DNA from: KBS-96 sp964247975 | Lineage (GTDB): Bacteria > Acidobacteriota > Terriglobia > Bryobacterales > Bryobacteraceae | Reading direction: 5' to 3' | NCBI GenBank assembly: GCA_964247975.1 | Contig: CAXTWH010000019.1 | Location: 23,780 to 87,779, forward strand | Length of the DNA stretch: 64,000 nucleotides | In this document: positions 35,601 through 43,306 of the stretch, one piece after another | Layout: each line of letters opens with the position of its first letter | How positions within the stretch are numbered: position 1 is the stretch's first letter | Translations under genes and position numbers: made by a program | Notes under the pieces: generated by a model | Seen by the model: the letters and a program-made list of their open reading frames with translations, nothing else | Told to the model about the DNA's origin: nothing | Databases searched by the model: none

Positions 35601-36603
35601 TCGGATGATCCTGAGATTCTCCTCTCTCAGTTAGGAAAGCGTCATCGAGCGACACAACGCCGTGGACTCTGTCTAGAAAACCAACGGCTTCCACCGTAAC
35701 TCCTACGGGAAGCGTGTTCTCCAGAATGGTTCGGATCGGAAGCCGATGCTGTTCTTCAGAAATGAAGAATCCGGTGCCGCTATTGTCCTGAACAATGGTG
35801 CCATGAATCCGTATCTGGTGTTCGGGCAGTTCGTTGAAGTCCGGTTGGAAGATCTGCTTTATCGTCATTTCCGGAACAGCATTTACGGGAACCGGCGGTT
35901 TTTCCACTTGAACGTAGTTTTGGTTAATCGGAAACAGCGTCACTCCAACGGCTTGACTGGTTAAATCGAAGCCAGTGTCAGCCACGCCTTCCAGCGTGAC
36001 TTTGGCATTAGTTAAATCCCGTAACTTCAAATAATCCGTTTCGGGAACACGTACATCAACACGGTATTGCTCAACCGCCAACTCAGCAACAGGCAGACTA
36101 GAGCTTTCTGAGCGCACACCTCGAATAACGCCTCGAACCCGACAAAGGTGATACTGTTGTTTTCCTGATTTCAAGTCGGCAACACTGGCTGCAACCGGTT
36201 GAGGATAAAACGCGTTTTCAGGTTTTGGCAGAATCTTGAACGAAGGGTTCACAATGGTGGGAGAAGGCCAGCTATTAGCGAAAAAACCGCTGACTTCCAC
36301 ATAGTTGCCAGGAGCAGGCAAGCCATCAAAGGCGGCAACTCGCACCCGGATTGCTCCGGTCTTATCTTGCAGATAAATGGTTTTGGAATTTTGGTCAACA
36401 ACAGTGATAAACCCTGAACAACGAACGCGCTCCTGCCGTTCCGAAGCGCTTTTCTTCAACAAAGCGCCAATAGACATTTCCCGATTTTCACCGGAAGAAA
36501 CGAATAAATAAACAAAGCCGACCAGGATAAACGCCAGGAGGGTGAGCGAGATTTTTGATCTAAGCGCCATCGTTAGAGTTAGCTCTAAATAAACTATCGG
36601 CAA
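32686..36603 (-). CDS. Hybrid sensor histidine kinase with tandem OB-like sensor repeats
   Basis: A 1305-residue membrane sensor (a start 33 bases later, MALRSKISL, is also plausible). A first helix near residues 18-36 leads to a periplasmic region of about 690 residues. This region appears to contain about seven repeats of 95-110 residues with the pattern VRVxGVV...LxxQDxTG.IxVxx...PGxxVEVxGF, typical of OB-fold-like barrels. A second helix near 735-755 precedes a coiled coil, HisKA with FLANMSHEIRTPMNG (His near 796) and HATPase with GTGLGLSICKQL near 981. Two receiver domains follow, with LVDCEMPG near 1089 and LMDVQMPEMDG near 1232. It probably feeds a phosphorelay; no HPt or DNA-binding partner is nearby. 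Confidence 0.93.
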   Translation of the reverse strand: MPIVYLELTLTMALRSKISLTLLAFILVGFVYLFVSSGENREMSIGALLKKSASERQERVRCSGFITVVDQNSKTIYLQDKTGAIRVRVAAFDGLPAPGNYVEVSGFFANSWPSPTIVNPSFKILPKPENAFYPQPVAASVADLKSGKQQYHLCRVRGVIRGVRSESSSLPVAELAVEQYRVDVRVPETDYLKLRDLTNAKVTLEGVADTGFDLTSQAVGVTLFPINQNYVQVEKPPVPVNAVPEMTIKQIFQPDFNELPEHQIRIHGTIVQDNSGTGFFISEEQHRLPIRTILENTLPVGVTVEAVGFLDRVHGVVSLDDAFLTERGESQDHPNTINTVQGIKRLPFALAALGIPVNLQGVVTYFEPTDKSLFVQDATGGIFVQLAYDFKTDLKLGQLVSVQGVTDPDDFATSIRKSKVTVIGFGKLPEDRVPDYDLVFSGAEDSNWVQLPGVVEAIDNSLSIPVAYIRAGKAKFRAYLAGKKPFPEYLVDSRISIAGVCGSTYNNLRQFLGIDMYVPDLSFIRIRESAVPVSQLPVLSIRKLLEYAPQSAIGHRVRVKGVVTSSSPQGPTTLQDASGSVTILDHNHSSLVPGDVAEAVGFLQIGELSPILERASVSASLGKGSIAPRIVIAEQILQQKLAATLVQLDAQLLDRAKTTSGEVLSFQSNGINFQAYNSAALPLAHFRPGSILRLTGVAVFDPVLNQNAIPSSFTLKLRSADDIQVLRNAPWLTFEKTLQVGFVITLIFGVSALWISLLRRQVKQQTAIIEEKLAREEALREEAEQFSRSKSEFLANMSHEIRTPMNGVLGMTELALNAEINPDVREYLAMAHSSGEQLLEILNDILDMSKIEAGHIRFESTSFSPVEIVTEVARTVAKRAQDKGLELIIDVEDSVPDLVVGDPHRLRQIILNLAGNAVKFTEKGEIVISAVAEEVDPATWLLQFKVKDTGIGVPADKTQQIFSAFTQADGSTTRKYGGTGLGLSICKQLAELMGGEIGLNSAVGLGSEFWFTAKLQKTSVQASDSLSLDPVPLKELRVLIVDDNATSRHILEKIVLSWGMRPTCAAGTAVALEATRKAWSKEQPFSMFLVDCEMPGQNGFTLVQALREEGLLGSDSSVLMLSPLNNSYAVQCRDLGLAQHLVKPVSRKVLLEAVVNNLTGAETKAPAVSAHNTENSVFLPALNILLAEDNRVNQIVARRFLERQGHHVTIVDNGAAAVKAVENGHFDVILMDVQMPEMDGYEATRCIRAMSSETRRQVPIIALTAHAMESDKTKCLAAGMSDFLTKPLQADALFEKLKGLAVAPV

Positions 36604-36797
36604 AATTAGATTGGCAAATTAATAACCCACTCACCCATTCTTAGTACATTAAAACTTTAGTGTCACTGAGTTTCTCAGTTTTCGCATTATTTCCGTTCAA
36701 ACGCCTTTTCGGGATTGCCGAACTGCTGGTTCTTCCCAACAGATTTTTCTGATACGTACGCTCGTGTTCACTCCGCCGATAGCTTCAGTGGAAGCAT

Positions 36798-37001
36798 ATG
36801 AACACTGTGGCTGATCCTCTTATCTTCGCTTTTTTTGCTGCACTGGCGCTGGGTAGCGGAATTCTGCTTCATTCCATCTCACATAAGCTGTCTCGCCGTG
36901 TTCCGGTTCGCGTTCTGCGTTGTTTTTACGCTTGCGGCTTCATTTGTGCCAGCGTGGGACTACTTCTACTGGGCGACAACCTGCTAAAGCAGATTTATTG
37001 A
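36798..37001 (+). CDS. Small two-helix membrane protein
   Basis: A 67-residue frame with two hydrophobic segments (about 8-25 and 44-60) and a basic loop HKLSRRVPVRVLR between them, consistent with an inner-membrane hairpin with the loop in the cytosol. GGAAG lies a few bases upstream of the ATG. I recognise no family. It sits alone between the divergent histidine kinase and the convergent sixA gene. Confidence 0.5.
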   Translation: MNTVADPLIFAFFAALALGSGILLHSISHKLSRRVPVRVLRCFYACGFICASVGLLLLGDNLLKQIY

Positions 37002-37023
37002 ACGAAAGTTCGGGATTAAACTT

Positions 37024-37506
37024 TTAAATAGACAGTTTGGCAGTGATAAACCAGTGCAAGATGCCGCGTGGTTTTGGACCGAAGGATTCCAAATCCGCCC
37101 GAAATATAGCGCCCTTCTTAAAATCAACTTGCAAATCGGAACAGCCCAGCAGATACCCGACCAAAGAACTAAATAAGGGATCGTGGCCGACCAGCATCAA
37201 CCCGCTTTCGTCTTTATGAACGCGAATTTCATCCCAAACCTGCTCATATTTAGCATTCGGCAGCAGCAATTTAGTTTGTAAAATTTTACCCTGGTAGCCG
37301 AGCACTTCCGCCGCAATAGAGGCGGTTTGCACAGCGCGCGTCAAAGGACTGCTTAGGATCAGCGAAGGACGCGCTTCGGCGCGCGAGGCAACGCGCAACG
37401 TGTCACGAAGCTTACGGCGGCCTTCTGCGGTGAGTTCACGGTCCGCGTCGCTTCTGCCGAGTCGACCTTCCTCTGCAATTCCATGCCGAAGCAAGTAAAC
37501 CTGCAT
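37024..37506 (-). CDS. sixA: Phosphohistidine phosphatase SixA
   Basis: A 160-residue histidine-phosphatase-superfamily enzyme. LLRHG at residues 5-9 gives the phospho-accepting His8, SSPLTRAVQTA the second Arg, and VGHDP the second catalytic His. Size and the RELTAEGRRKL segment fit SixA, which removes phosphate from HPt or PTS histidines. It could dephosphorylate partners of the nearby hybrid kinase, but this is only proximity. The gene is divergent from the O-antigen ligase at 37548 across 41 bp. Confidence 0.88.
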   Translation of the reverse strand: MQVYLLRHGIAEEGRLGRSDADRELTAEGRRKLRDTLRVASRAEARPSLILSSPLTRAVQTASIAAEVLGYQGKILQTKLLLPNAKYEQVWDEIRVHKDESGLMLVGHDPLFSSLVGYLLGCSDLQVDFKKGAIFRADLESFGPKPRGILHWFITAKLSI

Positions 37507-37547
37507 ATCTGAGATTTAATTTTCCATTCTGGCATAGTGGAAAGTTC

Positions 37548-38777
37548 ATGTTTTCTGTTTCCGACAAACAGGAGCGCACCTTGCTCACCACAGCGGTACT
37601 GGCGGCAGCGCTGATTCATGTGTCCATCGCAGCCAGCCAGATTTTGCTGGGAGTGGGCGTTTTCTTGATGCTGTTATTTTGGAAACGCCTGCCGTTTCCG
37701 CGCATTTGGCTTCCTTTAATCATTTTTTTCGGCTTGACATTGCTTTCCTTACTGACCTCCGTGGACCCTTGGGGCGGCAGGGCGCAGATCCGCAAGTTTT
37801 TCGTTTTTCTCCTAATTCCGCTCATTTATGGTGTGTTTTCCCGCTACTTCGCAGCTTCTTATTACCTTTTTGCCGGATGGGCAATTACGGCTACAGCGTC
37901 AGGAATCTGGGGATTAGCTCAGTTTTATCTTAGGTACCATCATGCGGAGATTTCCGGCGAGGACTTTTATTCTGCCTACACCGGCGCTCGGATCACCGGC
38001 TTTGAAAGCCATTGGATGACGTTCGGGGCGCTTCAGCTTGGTGTACTGCTGCTATTGTTGGCTCAACTTTTTTTCGCTCGGAAACGGCTGCCAAAATGGT
38101 GTTACGCCAGCTTGCTTGTTCTTGCTTGTACGATTGTGCTGGGGTGGACACGCAGCATTTGGGTAGCGGCTGTGCCTTCGGTGCTGTATCTGTTCTGGTT
38201 CTGGCGGCCTAAACTGGTCTGGATTGCGCCGTTGCTCATGGCTCTTATCTTCGCGTTTGCACCGGGCGAAACAGCCGAACGGCTCAATTCTTTGGTGAAT
38301 CCGCATGGGGACATCGATTCGAATCGCCACCGGTTTGTGACGTTCTGGACTGGCTTGCAAATGATCAAAGCTCACCCTCTGCTCGGGGTAGGTCCGGAAC
38401 AGACTGGAAAGCAATTTCAATCGTATGTGCCGGCCGCGATTCCCCGCCCTTTGCCGACCGGCTATTACGGCCATCTTCATAATATTTATCTGCAATATGC
38501 CGCTGAACGAGGCATTCCCGCCATGCTGGTTATGATGTGGTTTATCGGATTAGCCTTATGGGATTGCGCAAAAGCATTGAAAATCTTACCGCCCGGCAGA
38601 ACACAGGAACGCTGCATCCTGCACGGGTCAATTGCGTTTATTCTGGCGATTTTAGTGGAAGGGTTTGCGGAATTCAACCTGGGCGACAGCGAGGTTTTGA
38701 TGATGTTCGTGACGGTTGTGGCGCTCGCTTATGCGGCCATCTATCAGGTCAAGAAGGTTCAGCCAAACCAAACCTAA
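37548..38777 (+). CDS. O-antigen ligase/polymerase-family membrane protein (Wzy_C)
   Basis: A 409-residue polytopic inner-membrane protein with about eleven helices. The large periplasmic loop of the Wzy_C/WaaL family is visible after helix eight: NRHRFVTFWTGLQMIKAHPLLGVGPEQ, then YYGHLHNIYLQYAAERGIPAML with the conserved H and N. Such proteins ligate O-antigen to lipid A-core or polymerise repeat units. A second Wzy_C protein is at 46995. It is followed after seven bases by an SDR gene. Ligase and polymerase cannot be told apart from sequence alone. Confidence 0.88.
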   Translation: MFSVSDKQERTLLTTAVLAAALIHVSIAASQILLGVGVFLMLLFWKRLPFPRIWLPLIIFFGLTLLSLLTSVDPWGGRAQIRKFFVFLLIPLIYGVFSRYFAASYYLFAGWAITATASGIWGLAQFYLRYHHAEISGEDFYSAYTGARITGFESHWMTFGALQLGVLLLLLAQLFFARKRLPKWCYASLLVLACTIVLGWTRSIWVAAVPSVLYLFWFWRPKLVWIAPLLMALIFAFAPGETAERLNSLVNPHGDIDSNRHRFVTFWTGLQMIKAHPLLGVGPEQTGKQFQSYVPAAIPRPLPTGYYGHLHNIYLQYAAERGIPAMLVMMWFIGLALWDCAKALKILPPGRTQERCILHGSIAFILAILVEGFAEFNLGDSEVLMMFVTVVALAYAAIYQVKKVQPNQT

Positions 38778-38784
38778 AAACTTT

Positions 38785-39507
38785 ATGGAATCAGATTGGG
38801 AGCACTCGCGGTTTTTATTGGTAGGCGGTTCCGGTGGCTTGGGGCGAGCAGCGGCGGAATGGCTGGCGGCGAAAGGAAGCGAACTGACAATCAGCTACTG
38901 TCGCCAGGAGGAACGCGCCAAGCAGCTACAGAGTTTAGGCCAGATCGTGCAAGCTGATATCACCCTGCCCGAACATCGTTCCCGATTACTTCAGCAGGCC
39001 GGAAAAATCAGCGGAATGGCAGTGTTTTCCGGCGCTCCGGCTCGTGTGACTGAAACGGAAAAGCTGGAAGAACAAATAAACATCTCGCATCAAATCAACT
39101 ATGTGGCGCCACTTCTGCTGGCCCGGGAGCTGGCTGAGCGTTGGAAGCAGGAAGCAGAAACCGGGTCAATTGTTTTGCTTGCTACGATGCAAGCGGTCGG
39201 AGTTTTTCCCGGATCCACAGCTTATGCAGGAGCCAAAGCGGCGTTAATTCATGGAGCCAGAATCCTGGCTAAAGAGCTTCGCGCACCCTGGAATATTAAT
39301 GTAAACGTAGTGGCACCCGGCATTATTGCCGCTGGCATGGCGGAAACGAGTATTGCTTCCGGTAAATATGATCGGTATCTGCGCGAAAACACGATTGCGC
39401 GGTACGGCAAAACTCAAGATATTGCCCGCACAGTAGGTTTTTTATTGAAGCCTGATAGCTACATCACCGGCCAAGTGATTCAAGTGGACGGCGGCATTAC
39501 TTTATGA
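38785..39507 (+). CDS. SDR-family oxidoreductase, FabG-like
   Basis: A 240-residue short-chain dehydrogenase. The dinucleotide motif is GGSGGLGRAAAEWL, a variant of TGGxxxGxG. The catalytic Tyr-Lys is in TAYAGAKAALIHG, and NVVAPGIIAAGMAE and ITGQVIQVDGGITL follow. The region that should supply the catalytic Ser reads LLATMQAVG, so Thr or a neighbour may replace it. I chose the ATG seven bases after the preceding gene's stop; a longer frame into that gene exists. Its role, perhaps pteridine, acyl or sugar reduction, is undetermined. Confidence 0.88.
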   Translation: MESDWEHSRFLLVGGSGGLGRAAAEWLAAKGSELTISYCRQEERAKQLQSLGQIVQADITLPEHRSRLLQQAGKISGMAVFSGAPARVTETEKLEEQINISHQINYVAPLLLARELAERWKQEAETGSIVLLATMQAVGVFPGSTAYAGAKAALIHGARILAKELRAPWNINVNVVAPGIIAAGMAETSIASGKYDRYLRENTIARYGKTQDIARTVGFLLKPDSYITGQVIQVDGGITL

Positions 39508-39537
39508 GCCGCCGTGCACCCGTTTTACCACAACAAC

Positions 39538-40923
39538 TTAGCCGACGAATTTAAGTTCAGCATGGCGTTGGCTGCCGGCGCTGTTGCGCGGACGTTCGGA
39601 GGAATGCTTGCGCGCGCCCATCTGAGAGCGGTTCGCCTTTTTTCGCTCACCTTCAAAACGGTTCCCGCGTTCCCGGTTGGAAGAAGGACTAAACGAAGAA
39701 TGATGCGCTGGTCCGGCAGATGGTCTGCCGCCTCGAAAAGGCCGGCTTGCTGCGCCACGTTCCGTCGGCATCAAATCATCAGATGGACCTTCAGCGGGGT
39801 CTACCGGCATATTGGAAGGAACAGTTTGACGTGCAAAACGAACGCTGATGGCGCGTTCAATTCGCCGCACATCACCGCGCTCCCCGGCAGTGGCAAACGT
39901 AGAAGCAGTTCCCCGCTGGCCAGCGCGCCCGGTACGGCCGGCCCGATGAATGAAATCCTCGGGAGCCTGCGGCAGGTCAAAGTTCACCACATGCGCAATG
40001 CTGTCGATGTGAATACCGCGAGCCGCCACGTCGGTGGCCACTAGAACGCGATAATAACCTTCGCGGAAGCCATTCAAAGCTTGGTTACGCTGGTTCTGGG
40101 TACGGTCGCCATGAATTGCTGCCGCCTTTACGCCCGAGCGAACCAGGCGCTTTGCCAGCCGGTCTGTGCCATGCTTTGTACGCGCAAACACCAGGAAGGA
40201 GCCTTGTTCCTGTTCCAGCAGTGAACGAAGCAAGCCGAGCTTTTTACCATGCTCAATCTCATACACATGCAGGTCGATGCTGTCGCACGGCTTGGTTGCC
40301 GCTCCAACAGTAATACGAACCGGATTTTTCACGTGCTTTTCAATCAGCGGAGCCACTGACTTTTCAATGGTTGCCGAAAAGAAAAGCGTTTGACGGGAAC
40401 TGGGCAGGGCCGACAATATTTTTTCGATGGTGGGCAGAAAGCCCATATCAAGCATCCGGTCGGCTTCGTCCAGCACCAGAATACCGGCAGAACCGAGCTT
40501 TGCCAGCCTGCGGCCCATCAAATCGAACAAACGGCCTGGGGTGGCAATTACAACCTGCGCACCGCGTTTAATGTCGCGGATCTGGGCGGCTTCATTCAAA
40601 CCGCCGACCACTACCGTAGCCGAGATGCCGGTGTTCTTGGCCAGTTTATTAAAGGTCTCATGAATCTGGATAGCTAACTCGCGGGTCGGGGTCAAAATAA
40701 CGGCCCCGATGCCAACGGGAGGTTTAGCGGCCAGCGTATGTAAAATCGGCAGAACAAAGGCCAGTGTTTTGCCGGTACCAGTTTGCGCGGTAGCTACCAC
40801 ATCGGAGCCTTCTAAGGCCGGCGGAATGGCTTGCGCTTGAACAGGAGTCGGCTGGATAAATCCCTGCAACTGCAAGTTCTGTTTCAATGCTGAAGATAAA
40901 GAGAATTCAGAAAATTTATTCAT
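39538..40923 (-). CDS. DEAD-box RNA helicase (RhlE-like)
   Basis: A 461-residue ATP-dependent RNA helicase. All core motifs are visible: Q motif GFIQPTPVQAQAIP, motif I AQTGTGKT at residues 46-53, PTRELAIQ, DEAD near 155, the SAT motif FFSATIEK, ARGIHID and HRAGRTGRAGQRG. A basic, Ser/Arg/Gly-rich tail of about 80 residues follows, typical of RhlE/CsdA-type proteins that bind rRNA. It lies near an RRM protein on the same strand, a pairing often linked to cold adaptation and RNA turnover. Confidence 0.93.
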   Translation of the reverse strand: MNKFSEFSLSSALKQNLQLQGFIQPTPVQAQAIPPALEGSDVVATAQTGTGKTLAFVLPILHTLAAKPPVGIGAVILTPTRELAIQIHETFNKLAKNTGISATVVVGGLNEAAQIRDIKRGAQVVIATPGRLFDLMGRRLAKLGSAGILVLDEADRMLDMGFLPTIEKILSALPSSRQTLFFSATIEKSVAPLIEKHVKNPVRITVGAATKPCDSIDLHVYEIEHGKKLGLLRSLLEQEQGSFLVFARTKHGTDRLAKRLVRSGVKAAAIHGDRTQNQRNQALNGFREGYYRVLVATDVAARGIHIDSIAHVVNFDLPQAPEDFIHRAGRTGRAGQRGTASTFATAGERGDVRRIERAISVRFARQTVPSNMPVDPAEGPSDDLMPTERGAASRPFRGGRPSAGPAHHSSFSPSSNRERGNRFEGERKKANRSQMGARKHSSERPRNSAGSQRHAELKFVG

Positions 40924-41070
40924 TTGTCAATTCGCGGGCTCATATTAGGCTGCCGCGTGTCGGGTCACTAGTTACTAAAGACACCACTTACAAAGAGAAG
41001 CAATCCGCGCAAACGGACGTATCCATCAAGGAGCGCCTGATTAAAGTTTTTGGGAAGGATGGAACGGTTG

Positions 41071-41096
41071 AAAAGGGCTGCTTATGACTGCAGCCC
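41071..41096 (-). terminator. Intrinsic terminator after the RRM gene
   Basis: On the minus strand a 7-bp GGGCTGC/GCAGCCC stem with an 8-base loop is followed by TTTTC. It lies 15 bases after the stop of the RRM gene, between it and the helicase. Confidence 0.75.
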
Positions 41097-41111
41097 CAGT
41101 GAGGAAAAATC

Positions 41112-41453
41112 TTACCAGCGGGACTTCTTGTTGTACCCGCCACCGTTGCCGCCGCCACCTCGATTACCACCATAGCCGCCGCCACCGCTGCCGCCACGAG
41201 GAGAATCAGATTTCGGTCTTGCTTCGTTCACGTTCAGAGTGCGGCCCAAAAGATCAGTGCCGTTTAACGAGGAAATCGCATTTTCTGCTTCGTTGCGATT
41301 CGACATTTCTACAAAAGCAAAACCGCGCGGCTGACCAGTCATACGGTCGGTGATGACGCTCACGCTTTCCACCGTGCCATGCTGCGAAAAAAGGGAAGTG
41401 AGATCATCTTCCGTCGTTTGGAAACTTAAATTTCCAACAAATAATTTAGTCAT
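41112..41453 (-). CDS. RRM RNA-binding protein with Gly-rich tail
   Basis: A 113-residue single-RRM protein. RNP2 is KLFVGNLSF at residues 3-11 and RNP1 is RGFAFVEM at 43-50. The last 30 residues are almost all Gly, Tyr, Asn and Arg (GGGGYGGNRGGG). This is the layout of cyanobacterial and other bacterial Rbp proteins, which are often cold-induced and bind mRNA. AGGAG lies upstream of the ATG. The 254-bp gap to the divergent methyltransferase could hold a long regulated 5' leader, but I see no known element there. Confidence 0.92.
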   Translation of the reverse strand: MTKLFVGNLSFQTTEDDLTSLFSQHGTVESVSVITDRMTGQPRGFAFVEMSNRNEAENAISSLNGTDLLGRTLNVNEARPKSDSPRGGSGGGGYGGNRGGGGNGGGYNKKSRW

Positions 41454-41707
41454 AAATGACTCCTGCTGCTTAAAAAGTATGTTCTAAAGCAGCTAGGAAA
41501 CGACGAAGGAAAATCAACGAAGACACGAGCCGCGAATTAGGACTTTTCCAGGATAACACGATTTTCGGCTTCTGTATGAGCAGAAACACTATTAATTCTC
41601 AGGAAAACAGGAATTTCATCACCTCCCAACCAGCTCACGAAGCTGCTTGAGAAAAGTTGATTGGTCCTCTCACTTGAACTTTAAAGGGAACTGATCTGCT
41701 TACTTCC

Positions 41708-43285
41708 ATGACTTCCACCGAACAAGGTTCGTCCACTAAGACCGTCACGCTTGCAGCCCACGGCCGGCAACTCAGCTTTGAGGCTCTGCTCGACGACGGC
41801 TCGCACTATGTTTTGGACGAAATCTTCAACAAACACTGTTACGAACTGGTGCCGTTTATTGGAGAAGTTAAGACCATCGTTGACATCGGGGCGAACATGG
41901 GCATTGCTTCGGCCTGGTTCCGTTTGAGCTACCCGCAGGCCTCCATTCTTGCGTTTGAACCTGATCCCCGGGCGTTAACTATTCTGCAAAAGAATGCCGC
42001 AGCTATCGGCAAAATCGAGCTTCATCCCTTTGGACTTTACAGCGAAGATTGCACTAAGGATTTTTTTGTCGGAAAAACTTCCACGGTTCATAGCTCCATC
42101 CATTCGCATAAATATTCATCGGCCACCAACTACAGCATAGATTTAAAGGATGCCGGAAGCGTTCTGCAGAATAGTAAAATCGGCGCGATTGACATCATAA
42201 AAATAGACACCGAAGGCTGCGAGATTGCGATTCTGCGGAGCATCGGCAAAGCAATTGACGGCATTAAAGTGATTTACCTGGAATTTCACTCAGAAAACGA
42301 TCGGCGGGAACTGGACGACCTGCTCTGCCCGACGCACCAGCTTTACGAGGGCAGCATCATGCAAGCGCATCGCGGCCAGATGACTTACGTGCGTCGTGAT
42401 CTGCTGGAAAACCAGCACAATCCGGAAATCGAGCCGCTCAATATGGCTGCGAACATCATTCCGATCAGCGGGAAACCAGCCTCGTCGTTACTTCAACTGA
42501 ATGCAGCTACCTTGGGTAAAGATCCGAAACTGAGTTCTTCTCAATTAGGCCGCTACCTAGCGGAGTATTCTGCGGTGGACGGCTGGTTTTCGCCGGAATC
42601 AGCAGCTATCTGGGATTGCCTGCTTTCCCATCAAACCCAAACTCAGATGTCCGGTAATTTCCTGGAAATTGGAGTGTGGCGGGGTAAGTCGGCTGCTTTA
42701 TCCACGCTTCATTCGAAAGCGGATGAAAGCTGCATTCTGGTGGACCCTTTTATGCCGAACGAAGTTCGAACGCTGATTGACGGAATTAAACCGGAGAACG
42801 TGGTTTACGCCGAAAAATACTCTACAGAACTGCTGCGAACAGGTTTGCTGACAACAAACGCGCACACGTTTCGCTGGATACACATCGACGGCGAGCATTC
42901 CGGACCGGCCATCATGAATGATCTGAATATTGCCAATGCGCTGTTAAACGAAAAAGGTGTCCTTGTACTGGATGATTTCTTTTCTACGGGTTACCCGCAG
43001 ATTACGGCAGCCGTGTTTCAATGGCTGCAACAGCATCCCTTGCAGTTGCACCTGTTCTTATGCGGCTTAAACAAGGGTTATTTGTGCCGAACCAACACGG
43101 CTCCCCTGTATCTTCAGTTCGTAAAGGATCGTCTGCATACTGAGCTGGCGCGCCGAGGCTTTTCCAACCTGACTATTTGGAAGACCACCACTACCGCCGA
43201 CATGAACTGCTTTGGCATCTCCGAGCGATTTCAGAACTTCAGTTATCGCGGACCGGATTGGGATCAGAACAGAATTCAAATATGA
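41708..43285 (+). CDS. Fusion of FkbM-type and class I SAM methyltransferases
   Basis: A 525-residue protein with two SAM-dependent methyltransferase domains. Residues about 20-230 are FkbM-like: VDIGANMGIASAWF is motif I, LAFEPDPRAL binds the ribose, and KIDTEGCEIAIL follows. Residues about 290-510 are a Methyltransf_24-like domain with FLEIGVWRGKSAAL, LVDPF, WIHIDGEHSG and VLVLDDFF. FkbM domains usually O-methylate sugars or lipids. Placement beside the glycosyltransferase fusion and the polysaccharide genes suggests modification of a surface glycan. A 21-bp hairpin separates it from the convergent glycosyltransferase gene. Confidence 0.85.
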   Translation: MTSTEQGSSTKTVTLAAHGRQLSFEALLDDGSHYVLDEIFNKHCYELVPFIGEVKTIVDIGANMGIASAWFRLSYPQASILAFEPDPRALTILQKNAAAIGKIELHPFGLYSEDCTKDFFVGKTSTVHSSIHSHKYSSATNYSIDLKDAGSVLQNSKIGAIDIIKIDTEGCEIAILRSIGKAIDGIKVIYLEFHSENDRRELDDLLCPTHQLYEGSIMQAHRGQMTYVRRDLLENQHNPEIEPLNMAANIIPISGKPASSLLQLNAATLGKDPKLSSSQLGRYLAEYSAVDGWFSPESAAIWDCLLSHQTQTQMSGNFLEIGVWRGKSAALSTLHSKADESCILVDPFMPNEVRTLIDGIKPENVVYAEKYSTELLRTGLLTTNAHTFRWIHIDGEHSGPAIMNDLNIANALLNEKGVLVLDDFFSTGYPQITAAVFQWLQQHPLQLHLFLCGLNKGYLCRTNTAPLYLQFVKDRLHTELARRGFSNLTIWKTTTTADMNCFGISERFQNFSYRGPDWDQNRIQI

Positions 43286-43305
43286 CGGACCGGTTTTCCG
43301 GTCCG
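43286..43305. terminator. Hairpin between convergent stop codons
   Basis: A perfect 8-bp CGGACCGG/CCGGTCCG stem with a TTTT loop fills the 21-base gap between the stop codons of two convergent genes. It lacks a U-run after the stem, so it may act as a weak bidirectional terminator or protect both 3' ends. Confidence 0.55.
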
Positions 43306-43306
43306 C

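Noticed and set aside
40887..41087. A 66-codon plus-strand frame between the helicase and RRM genes
   Set aside because: It covers the helicase start region and the RRM terminator hairpin, and it looks random.
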